Source: Acidobacteriota bacterium
Lineage (GTDB): Bacteria > Acidobacteriota > Vicinamibacteria > Vicinamibacterales > SCN-69-37
Assembly: GCA_021824055.1 (NCBI GenBank)
Contig: JAKALV010000080.1
Location: forward strand, 1-12,014
Length of the DNA stretch: 12,014 nt
Direction: 5' to 3'
Of the stretch, positions 1-6,675 are shown one piece after another. Position numbers and translations under genes: made by a program. Each line of letters starts with the position of its first letter. Position 1 is the first letter of the stretch. A model generated the notes under the pieces. The model was not told the origin of the DNA and did not search any database. It worked only from the letters and a program-made list of their open reading frames with translations.

Positions 1-3000
1 CGGCGGCCAGTGCGGCATTGCGACGCAGCCGGCTGTGCGTCATGTAGTAGATGATCGGGACGGTGACGCGCGAGAGCAGCAATGACGCGACCTCACCCGC
101 CATCAGCGAAATGGCCAGTCCCTGGAAGATCGGATCAAAGAGGATGACGCCCGCGCCCACGATGACGGCCGCGGCGGTGAGCGCCATCGGGCGGAACCGC
201 ACCGCGCCGGCGTCGATCACGGCATCCTCGAGCGGCATGCCGTCGCTGACGCGCAGTTCCACGAAATCGACCAGGATGATCGAGTTGCGGACGACGATCC
301 CTGCGCCTGCGATGAACCCGATCATGGACGTGGCCGTGAAGAACGCACCGCCGAGCGCGTGCGCCGGCAGGATGCCGACGAGCGAAAACGGAATGGCCAG
401 CATGATCGTCATCGGCGTGGCAAACGACTGGAACCAGCCCACCACCAGGATGTAGATCAGGATCAGCACCGCGGCGAACGCAATGCCAAGATCGCGGAAG
501 ACCTCGTACGTGATGTGCCATTCGCCGTCCCACTTCATCGCGTACTGCGCGCTGTTGGACGGCTGCACCGCGTTGAAGATCTCGACGCGCTGGCCGGTCG
601 GGCCCGGCTGCGACTCGATCTGCTTGTTCATCTGCAGGATCGCGTACACCGGGCTTTCAATCTTGCCCGCGACGTCGCCGGTCACGTACGTCACCGGCTG
701 CAGGTTCTTGTGGTACACGCTCGCCTCATCCTCCGCGGCCACGGCGGTCGTCAGTTCGCCGACCGCCACGCGCTCGCGGCCCTGAACGCGCAGGGACTGC
801 ACCGCGTCGAGCGAGCCGCGCAGATGTTTGGGCAGGCGCAGCACGATCGGCACGTCCTCGCGCGCCTGCGGATCATGGAGCAGCCCGGCCGGGCTGCCGG
901 CGCCGCCCATGCGCACGACCTCGGACACATCGGCGGCCGAGAGGCCGGCCGCTGCCGCACGCTCCTGATCGACATCCAGCCGCCACTTGGGTTTCGAGCT
1001 CTCGACATACCAGTCCGTGTCGACCACGCCCGGCGTGGCCTCGAACACGGACTTCACCCGTCGCGCCAGTTCGAGGCGCTTCGTCGGATTGGGCCCATAC
1101 ACTTCCGCCACCAGGGTCTGCAGCACGGGGGGGCCGGGCGGCACCTCCACCACCTGAATCGACGCTCCCAGTGCGCTCGCCATCGGCGTGAGCACCGTGC
1201 GCAGCCGCTTGGCAATGGTGTGACTCTGTTCCCACCGCGCCTCCTTCGGCGTGAGCTGGATCTGCACGTCGGCGAGGTTCGGCTGCTGGCGCAGGAAGTA
1301 GTGACGCACCAGCCCGTTGAACGTGTACGGCGACGACGTGCCGGCGTAGCTCTGCGCGCTGATGACCTGCGGATCCTTAAGCGCCTCAGTCGCCAGCGCG
1401 GTGGCCACGCGAGCCGTGGACTCGAGCGGGGCATTGTCGGGCAATCGCACCACGACCTGCAGCTCACCCTTGTTGTCGAAGGGCAGCATCTTGACCTTCA
1501 CGAACCCGAGCGGGACCAGCGCGGCCGACGCGAGCAGCATGACCGCCACGGACGTGAGGAAGATCCACCGGCTGCGCGGATTCGTGATGAGGCGCGACAT
1601 CATGCGCCGGTAGAGCTGCGTAAACCGGCCTTCCTTTTCGATGGCGTGATGGCCGGTGTGCTTCAGCAGGCGGATCGCGGTCCAGGGCGTGACGATGAAG
1701 GCGACCGCAAGCGAGAACAGCATGGCCGCGGACGCGCCGATCGGGATCGGCCGCATGTACGGGCCCATCAGCCCGCCGACGAAGGCCATCGGCAGAATGG
1801 CGGCGACGACCGTGAGCGTGGCCAGAATCGTGGGGTTGCCCACTTCGTCGACGGCCCGGATGGCGATGGCGTCCGTCATGGCGCCGCCGGCCAGCCGCGC
1901 GTGGCGCACCAGGTTCTCCACGACGACGATCGCATCGTCGACCAGGATGCCGATGGAGAAGATCAGCGCGAAGAGCGTGATGCGGTTGAGCGTGTAGCCG
2001 TAGAGGTAGAAGACGAAGAGCGTGAGCGCCAGCGTGACGGGGATCGCGGTCATGACCACGAGCGACTCGCGGCGGCCGAGTGCGAACCAGATCAGCAATG
2101 ACACCGAGATCACCGCGAGCAGCATGTGCCAGAGCAGTTCGTTCGATTTCTGTTCAGCGCTGTCGCCGTAGTTGCGCGTGATCGTGACCTGGAGGTCGTT
2201 CGGCACCAGATAGCCGCGCACGGTGTCGAGCTTCTGCTCGATGCGGCGCGTCAGCGCGATGGCATTGGTGCCCTGGCGCTTGGCGATCGACAGCGTCACG
2301 GCGGGAAACGACTGGTTGGCCTTCGAATGAAAGGCCACGTAGCTCTCGGGCTCGCCGCCGGCGTCGGTGACCGTGGCCACGTCGCCCAGGTGGACGGGCG
2401 CGCCGCCGCTCATGCCGACGACGACGTTGCGAAGCATCGGCGCCGAGGTCGGCCAGGAACCCGCCTCGAGCGGCCGTGACTCGCTCGAGCCCAGCACCTG
2501 CCCGGCCGATTGCCGGACGTTCGATCGGACGAGCGCCCGCCACACGCCGAGCGGGTCAAGTCCTCGGGCGTCGAGCGTGGTCGGATCCAGGTCCACGGAC
2601 ACCTGCCGCGGCCGGCCGCCGATCATTGTGACTTCGGAGATATCCGGCACCTCCTTGATGGAGTCGCGCAACTGGCCCGCCATCTGGCGCAGACGCACGT
2701 CGTCATAGCCTTTGCCCCAGAGCGTGAGCGTCATCACCGGCACGTCGTCGATCGAGCGCGCCTGCACTACCGGCGCCGAGGCGCCCGGCGGCAGCTCGCC
2801 CGCCGAAGCCGCCAGCTTCTGATTGAGTCGGACCAGCGCGCGTTCTTCGTCCTGTCCGACGAGGAACCGCACGACGAGCATCGACCGGCCCGGGCTCGAC
2901 GTGGAGTAGAGGTATTCGACGCCCGGCACTTCCCAGAGCCGGCGCTCCAGCGGACGCGTGATGCGCTGCTCGACTTCGGTCGGTGACGCGCCGGGCAGAT

Positions 3001-3169
3001 CGACGAACACGTCGATCATCGGCACGACGATCTGCGGCTCCTCCTCGCGCGGCAGCGCGATCACGGCATCGAGCCCGAGGAGCAGGGAGGTGACGATGAT
3101 GAGCGGCGTCAGCTTCGAGTGGAGAAACGCGCCGGCGAGCCGGCCGGCCAGCCCGGTGGACGCGCTCAT
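1..3169 (-). CDS. RND efflux pump inner-membrane permease, HAE/AcrB-like (partial, C-terminal tail beyond left edge)
   Basis: Proton-driven RND transporter that would expel substrates from the inner membrane or periplasm through the adaptor and channel encoded just upstream. About 1056 codons are visible and AcrB-type pumps are about 1050, so only the last residues after TM12 are missing. TM1 lies near residues 18-39. Two periplasmic porter blocks separate it from TM2-6 (from about 340) and TM7 (about 530) from TM8-12 (from about 895). TM4 carries VDDAIVVVEN with D411 and D412, matching the AcrB proton-relay pair, which points to the HAE rather than the heavy-metal (CzcA/CusA) class. In TM10 the segment VVRNSIILVDF places R961 where AcrB has Lys940. 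The ATG overlaps the adaptor's TGA as ATGA, and GGGAG lies seven bases upstream of the start, so translational coupling is likely. Substrate cannot be told from sequence; drugs, bile-like compounds or solvents are family guesses. Confidence 0.95.
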   Translation of the reverse strand, partial: MSASTGLAGRLAGAFLHSKLTPLIIVTSLLLGLDAVIALPREEEPQIVVPMIDVFVDLPGASPTEVEQRITRPLERRLWEVPGVEYLYSTSSPGRSMLVVRFLVGQDEERALVRLNQKLAASAGELPPGASAPVVQARSIDDVPVMTLTLWGKGYDDVRLRQMAGQLRDSIKEVPDISEVTMIGGRPRQVSVDLDPTTLDARGLDPLGVWRALVRSNVRQSAGQVLGSSESRPLEAGSWPTSAPMLRNVVVGMSGGAPVHLGDVATVTDAGGEPESYVAFHSKANQSFPAVTLSIAKRQGTNAIALTRRIEQKLDTVRGYLVPNDLQVTITRNYGDSAEQKSNELLWHMLLAVISVSLLIWFALGRRESLVVMTAIPVTLALTLFVFYLYGYTLNRITLFALIFSIGILVDDAIVVVENLVRHARLAGGAMTDAIAIRAVDEVGNPTILATLTVVAAILPMAFVGGLMGPYMRPIPIGASAAMLFSLAVAFIVTPWTAIRLLKHTGHHAIEKEGRFTQLYRRMMSRLITNPRSRWIFLTSVAVMLLASAALVPLGFVKVKMLPFDNKGELQVVVRLPDNAPLESTARVATALATEALKDPQVISAQSYAGTSSPYTFNGLVRHYFLRQQPNLADVQIQLTPKEARWEQSHTIAKRLRTVLTPMASALGASIQVVEVPPGPPVLQTLVAEVYGPNPTKRLELARRVKSVFEATPGVVDTDWYVESSKPKWRLDVDQERAAAAGLSAADVSEVVRMGGAGSPAGLLHDPQAREDVPIVLRLPKHLRGSLDAVQSLRVQGRERVAVGELTTAVAAEDEASVYHKNLQPVTYVTGDVAGKIESPVYAILQMNKQIESQPGPTGQRVEIFNAVQPSNSAQYAMKWDGEWHITYEVFRDLGIAFAAVLILIYILVVGWFQSFATPMTIMLAIPFSLVGILPAHALGGAFFTATSMIGFIAGAGIVVRNSIILVDFVELRVSDGMPLEDAVIDAGAVRFRPMALTAAAVIVGAGVILFDPIFQGLAISLMAGEVASLLLSRVTVPIIYYMTHSRLRRNAALAA

Positions 3170-4359
3170 CGGCCGGCTCCCGACGTCGTGATCTTCGCGC
3201 CGTCGACCAGCGTGGGCGACGGGCTGAGCAGGACGAGTTCGCCCACCACGAGGCCGTCGAGGATCTCAATCTCGGCCGGTCCCTTCGAGCCGGCCGGACC
3301 CGATTCGCCGGGGGACACGGCGCGCAGCCGCGCGTGTCCGTCGTCGGACGCGACGAAGACGAAACTCAGCTGACCGCGCCGGATGACCGCGGATGCGGGA
3401 ATGACCACCGTGCGTCGCGGCGCGCCGGCGAAACGCGCGCGTCCGAACAGCCCGGAGCGCCAGCCCGCGACTTCTGGCAGGTCGATCTTGATGGCAAAAC
3501 TATGAGCGCCCGCGTCAATGCGCGAGATCTCCGTGACGCGGCCGTTGCGCGGCGGCGCGTCTGCCGCCTCGGTGTCCACGCGGACCGCCACGGTTTGACC
3601 GACCGCGACAAATGCCGCGCGCGACGCGTCGATGCGCGCTTCCAGCTGCAATTGGGACGGGGATTCGATCACGAGCAGCGGCGCGCCGGGCGTGGCCATG
3701 GAGCCGGGATCGATCGTGCGCTCAATGACGATGCCGTTGAATGGCGCCGTCAGCACGCGATACGAGGCGTCGGTCTTCGCCGCCGCTCGCGCAGCCGTGA
3801 ACGCGTCCAGGGAGGCCGCCGCTTCGCTGCGCCGCGCGCGCGCGCCCTTCAGCCGCGATTCGGCCGCGGCGAGAGCCGCCACCGCTTCGTCCAGTTCCTG
3901 TGCCGTGGCCGCGCGGTCGGCGCGCAGTTGCGCGATGCGCGCGTGCGTGGCCTTTGCCAGCACCAGCGCCGCTTCCGCGCCTTCGACGTCGGCCGTGGCC
4001 GCGGCGGCGCCTTCCGTGGCGGCCGCGACGGCCGCCGATGCGCGCGTGGCTTGCGCGCCGAGACCGGCCGCGTCGAGTTCGATCAGCGGCTGTCCCTGGC
4101 GGACCTTGTCGCCCGGCCTGACATGGACCGCGAGCACCGGCGCCAGCAGGCGACTGGCAATGGTCGCTGTGGTGCGGGCGCGCAGGACGCCGCCGGCGTC
4201 GAACTGGGCGGGCCAGTCCATCTGCCGGGCGGCCGAGGTCGTTACCGCGACCGCCGGTGAATCGTCGGGTTGAGCCTCGGGCGTGGTGCCGCAGGCGGCG
4301 ATCCCGAAGGCGAGCGGAAGCACAAAGACAGCGGAGCGAATGCGCACGTGGGGCCTCAT
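3166..4359 (-). CDS. RND efflux periplasmic adaptor (membrane-fusion protein), lipoprotein
   Basis: 397-residue HlyD/AcrA-family adaptor that would bridge the RND pump and the TolC-like channel in the periplasm. The N-terminus is a lipoprotein signal: positively charged start, hydrophobic core, lipobox IAAC with acylated Cys23 followed by Gly. The two lipoyl half-motifs sit near residues 65-98 (VRPGDKVRQGQPLIELD) and 199-230 (LTAPFNGIVIERTIDPGSM). Between them is an Ala/Glu/Arg-rich alpha-helical hairpin (about 100-195) that should contact the channel. A beta-barrel follows (about 238-318), then a membrane-proximal domain beginning VVIPASAVIRRG. I chose ATG 4359 over an in-frame ATG at 4572 because the lipoprotein signal begins here and AAGGA lies ten bases upstream; the longer form would add 71 residues that overlap the channel gene and carry no signal. 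It begins 13 bases after the channel gene's stop codon. Confidence 0.95.
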   Translation of the reverse strand: MRPHVRIRSAVFVLPLAFGIAACGTTPEAQPDDSPAVAVTTSAARQMDWPAQFDAGGVLRARTTATIASRLLAPVLAVHVRPGDKVRQGQPLIELDAAGLGAQATRASAAVAAATEGAAAATADVEGAEAALVLAKATHARIAQLRADRAATAQELDEAVAALAAAESRLKGARARRSEAAASLDAFTAARAAAKTDASYRVLTAPFNGIVIERTIDPGSMATPGAPLLVIESPSQLQLEARIDASRAAFVAVGQTVAVRVDTEAADAPPRNGRVTEISRIDAGAHSFAIKIDLPEVAGWRSGLFGRARFAGAPRRTVVIPASAVIRRGQLSFVFVASDDGHARLRAVSPGESGPAGSKGPAEIEILDGLVVGELVLLSPSPTLVDGAKITTSGAGR

Positions 4360-4369
4360 GAAATGGCGG

Positions 4370-4374
4370 TCCTT
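4370..4374 (-). promoter_or_regulatory. Shine-Dalgarno of the adaptor gene, overlapping the upstream stop codon
   Basis: On the minus strand TAAGGA contains both the TAA stop of the channel gene and AAGGA, ten bases before the adaptor ATG. This decides the adaptor start and suggests that ribosomes ending on the channel gene can reinitiate on the adaptor. Confidence 0.6.
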
Positions 4375-5716
4375 ATTGAATGGGGGTAAATGCCGCGCGG
4401 CCGAGCGCGCGTTGGAGCGCGGCCCAGGCCGTGACGGCATCAACGTCGTTGGCCGTGCGCTGGGCTTCGGCCGCGAGCTCGGCCGACGCCGCGGCGAGCA
4501 CGTCGCGTACCGTGGCCAGTCCGGCCGCGTAGCGCTGTCGCGTGATGCGCTGACTCTCGCGAGCCTCGTCAACCGACAGCCGGCCGACGTTCGTGCGTGC
4601 CTGGGCGACGAGCCACTGTTGCCGGGCCGTCACCACGTCCAGCTCGATGGCGCTGCGCACGGCCTCGCGCGCGGCGCGGGCGGCATCAACGGCGGCTTTG
4701 GCGGCCGACACACGCGCCGCCTCCGCGCCGCCGGTCGACAGGCTCCAGCGCAGTTCCGCGCCGACAGTCCACGCCGAGTCGCGAGTCGCGTAGCTCAACC
4801 CGTTCCACTCGTATCCTGCTCCGGCGGCCACGGTGGGCAGCCATCCGCCACGCGCATCGCGCAGGCCGGCCTCGGCCATCGCCACGGCCTGATCCGCTTC
4901 GCGGAGTTCGGGCCGTGCCTTGTGCGCCTCGGCCACGAGCCCGTTGAGTTCGGGAACCGCCGATGTCATGGGCGGCAGGACGACCGTCAGCACTCGATCG
5001 GTGGGCGCGCCCATGAGCTGATTGAGCGCCGCGCGCGCGGTGATGATGTCGCTCTCAGCCTGCAGCTGGCGCTGCCGCATGTCGGCCGCGTGCACCGACA
5101 TCGCAAGCACATCCGCGTCGGTCGCGGTGCCGGCATTACGTCGCGACTCGGCGCGGGCGAGGTCCTCCTGAGCCCAGGCGAAGGCCGCCCCGGCCGCCTC
5201 CGCGGCAGACTGGGCCGCGGCCTGGCGTCCGTAGGCCTGCGTCACCCGCAGCGCGAGATCCGCCATGGCCGCCGAGACCCGCGCGTCGGCGATATTCGCG
5301 CGACGCGATGACATGGTCACCGCGGCGCGAGTATGGCCGGCGTCAAAGACGATCTGCGAAATGCCCAGCCGCCGTGAGAAGCCATCGACGGCGCCCGGGT
5401 GGTTGAGCCGATCAACTGCAAAATCCGCCGCGCTGAATTGCCGAGCATTCAGTAAGGTGCCAAACCCGCTGACCGGCTGCGTTGAGCGCTGCCAGGCCTC
5501 GGAGAAGTTGATACGGGGCATCCACTCCGCCCGGACTATCCGGGTTTCGGCCTGTGCCTGGCGGGTGGAGGCGCGCGCGGCTGCCAGCGACGGATTGCGT
5601 GCCAGCGCGTCGTCAATCGCCTGCGTCAGGGAGAGCGGCGTCTGCGCGAAGGCGGGCCCGGCCAGCCACAACATCGCGCCGGCCGCCCAGAAAGCGGAAT
5701 GCAGTCGTCGTGCCAT
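4373..5716 (-). CDS. TolC-family outer-membrane efflux channel
   Basis: 447-residue OEP-family outer-membrane factor, the exit duct of the tripartite pump and the first gene of the operon. A Sec signal peptide spans residues 1-24, starting MARRLH, with a likely cut at AFA|Q; Cys is absent there, so it is not a lipoprotein, unlike many channels of this family. The duplicated OEP architecture is visible: repeat 1 begins LSLTQAIDDALARNPSL (about 28-44), repeat 2 begins near residue 256. Each has its helical-tip motif, RRNAGTATDADVL (192-204) and RQRYAAGLATVRDVL (393-407). Such tips normally meet the adaptor hairpin. Transmembrane beta-strands are likely around 80-130 and 295-330. I chose ATG 5716 because the signal peptide starts there. 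In-frame ATGs at 5809 and 5812 would add about 30 non-signal residues and run into the divergent sigma gene. No clear Shine-Dalgarno precedes 5716. Confidence 0.93.
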   Translation of the reverse strand: MARRLHSAFWAAGAMLWLAGPAFAQTPLSLTQAIDDALARNPSLAAARASTRQAQAETRIVRAEWMPRINFSEAWQRSTQPVSGFGTLLNARQFSAADFAVDRLNHPGAVDGFSRRLGISQIVFDAGHTRAAVTMSSRRANIADARVSAAMADLALRVTQAYGRQAAAQSAAEAAGAAFAWAQEDLARAESRRNAGTATDADVLAMSVHAADMRQRQLQAESDIITARAALNQLMGAPTDRVLTVVLPPMTSAVPELNGLVAEAHKARPELREADQAVAMAEAGLRDARGGWLPTVAAGAGYEWNGLSYATRDSAWTVGAELRWSLSTGGAEAARVSAAKAAVDAARAAREAVRSAIELDVVTARQQWLVAQARTNVGRLSVDEARESQRITRQRYAAGLATVRDVLAAASAELAAEAQRTANDVDAVTAWAALQRALGRAAFTPIQ

Positions 5717-5773
5717 TTGTTGAGAGATGCAGGCGTTGGTGAAACGTGACAAGGCCGCGAAAAAACGCCGACA
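5717..5773. promoter_or_regulatory. Divergent intergenic region between efflux operon and ECF sigma gene
   Basis: This 57-base gap must hold, or lie next to, the promoters of both the leftward efflux operon and the rightward sigma/anti-sigma operon. It is less GC-rich than its surroundings and contains a run of six A residues (5760-5765). The plus strand has TGAAAC (5740-5745), loosely like the AAC-type -35 of ECF promoters, but no well-spaced CGTC-like -10 follows. GGCGTT (5732-5737) and AACGCC (5764-5769) form an inverted pair about three helical turns apart, which could be chance. No confident -35/-10 pair or Shine-Dalgarno for either gene is visible. The regulatory role rests on position. 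Confidence 0.5.
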
Positions 5774-6415
5774 ATGGATGCTTCTGTGACGAAACCCGGG
5801 AACCTGCATCACTCACATGGCGCCGATACGGGCGCCGAGTACGAGGCGCTCGTCCGAGCTGCGGCTGAGGGTGGCCATGCGGCGATGGAGCGCCTGTTGA
5901 TGCGCGTCCAGGCGGTGGCGTTCCGTTTCAGCTTCCTGGTGTGCGGCAATCAGCACGACGCGGAGGACGTGATGCAGGAAGCGCTGCTGAAGACGTACCG
6001 CCATATCACGCGGATTGAACGGCCGGAGGCCTTTCGGACCTGGCTCTTTCGGACCGTGCGCAACTTCTGCCTGATGAAGCGCCGCAAGCGGGTGGACGAA
6101 CCGGCGCACATGCTGTCGCTGGATGGGCAGCCGGCGGGCGGTGACTCGTCGAGCGACCGCCACGATGCGTCGATGGACGTGGCGGATGGCGCCAAGCGGC
6201 CCGACGAGCTCGCGCTCAACGCCTGGCTGGGGCGGCGACTCCGAACCGCACTCGCCGGGCTGGCGCCGGTCGACCGGATGATCGTGCTGCTGCGCGAGAT
6301 GGAAGGGTTGTCGACCCGGGAAGTGGCCGAGATCACGAAGTTGTCGGAAGACAACGTGAAGACGCGGCTGCACCGGGCGCGAAGCCGGTTGCGCGACCTT
6401 TTGAAGGAGGCCTGA
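5774..6415 (+). CDS. ECF-type RNA polymerase sigma factor
   Basis: 213-residue sigma-70 family protein with only regions 2 and 4, the ECF layout. Region 2 spans about residues 40-105: region 2.2, which contacts core RNA polymerase, is DAEDVMQEALLKTY (62-75), and the promoter-melting/-10 segment includes FRTWLFRTVRNFCLMKRRK (87-105). A charged linker rich in Ser, Asp and Gly (about 106-150) leads to region 4 (about 151-213), whose helix-turn-helix contains LSTREVAEITKLSEDNVKTR followed by LHRARSRLRDLL; it should bind the -35 element. The next gene overlaps it by one base and encodes its presumed anti-sigma. Its neighbour across 57 bases is the divergent efflux operon, a likely target. The start is uncertain: ATG 5774 gives a poorly conserved-looking N-terminus and lacks a Shine-Dalgarno; GTG 5786 is an alternative. 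Confidence 0.93.
   Translation: MDASVTKPGNLHHSHGADTGAEYEALVRAAAEGGHAAMERLLMRVQAVAFRFSFLVCGNQHDAEDVMQEALLKTYRHITRIERPEAFRTWLFRTVRNFCLMKRRKRVDEPAHMLSLDGQPAGGDSSSDRHDASMDVADGAKRPDELALNAWLGRRLRTALAGLAPVDRMIVLLREMEGLSTREVAEITKLSEDNVKTRLHRARSRLRDLLKEA
6404..6410 (+). promoter_or_regulatory. Strong Shine-Dalgarno for the anti-sigma gene
   Basis: AAGGAGG lies within the last codons of the sigma gene, four bases before the ATG at 6415. It is the best ribosome-binding site in the window and fixes the anti-sigma start. With the TGATG stop/start overlap, it should give high, coupled synthesis of the inhibitor. Confidence 0.75.
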
Positions 6416-6675
6416 TGGCCAAGCGGATCGCGGACTGCGGGATGGTGACGGAACGCTTGTCCGCATTTCTCGACGGTGATCTTGATGCGGCGGAGTGCGG
6501 GCGAATCGCCCGGCACGCGAAGACGTGCCCCCGCTGCACGCAATTGACGGCGGAGCTGCGCCGGACGGTGGGTCTCTGCCAGCGCGCCGCGAAGACGCCC
6601 TTGCCGCCTGAGCTGCGGCGTCGCGCCCGCGCGAGCATCCGCCGGCTACTGGAGAAAGACCCGCAGACGCGCTGA
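6415..6675 (+). CDS. Zinc-finger (ZAS/zf-HC2) anti-sigma factor, soluble
   Basis: 86-residue protein likely to bind and silence the ECF sigma factor encoded immediately upstream. It carries the ZAS signature H34-x3-C38-x2-C41 (HAKTCPRC), preceded by the typical helix MVTERLSAFLDGDLDAAE, with Cys8 as a possible fourth ligand or redox partner. C8, H34, C38 and C41 keep the same spacing I recall for Cys11, His37, Cys41 and Cys44 of Streptomyces RsrA, which releases its sigma factor on disulfide stress. Two further Cys residues are present (C28 and one after the finger). There is no transmembrane segment, so it should act in the cytoplasm, unlike membrane anti-sigmas of similar operons. A basic C-terminal helix follows (LRRRARASIRRLLEK). 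Its last 30 bases overlap the end of the convergent kinase gene. Redox sensing is inference. Confidence 0.87.
   Translation: MAKRIADCGMVTERLSAFLDGDLDAAECGRIARHAKTCPRCTQLTAELRRTVGLCQRAAKTPLPPELRRRARASIRRLLEKDPQTR

Noticed and set aside
359..2101. A plus-strand open frame of 580 codons opposite the RND pump gene
   Set aside because: It is an Arg/His-rich, domain-free translation lying wholly antisense to a pump with intact motifs, so a GC-driven shadow frame.
3830..3850. Alternating CG-rich run as a repeat or Z-DNA element
   Set aside because: It is short, in frame, and explained by Arg/Ala codons of the adaptor's helical hairpin in a GC-rich genome.
3334..4572. Several plus-strand open frames opposite the adaptor gene
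   Set aside because: They are Arg- or Ala/Ser-rich without motifs and mirror the Ala-rich adaptor hairpin on the other strand.
5732..5769. GGCGTT/AACGCC inverted pair as an operator
   Set aside because: Six-base arms with a 26-base spacer are expected by chance nearly half the time in a gap this size; noted only in the intergenic entry.
5717..5812. N-terminal extension of the TolC-like gene to ATG 5809 or 5812
   Set aside because: The signal peptide starts at 5716; the extension would overlap the divergent sigma gene and add a non-secretory N-terminus.
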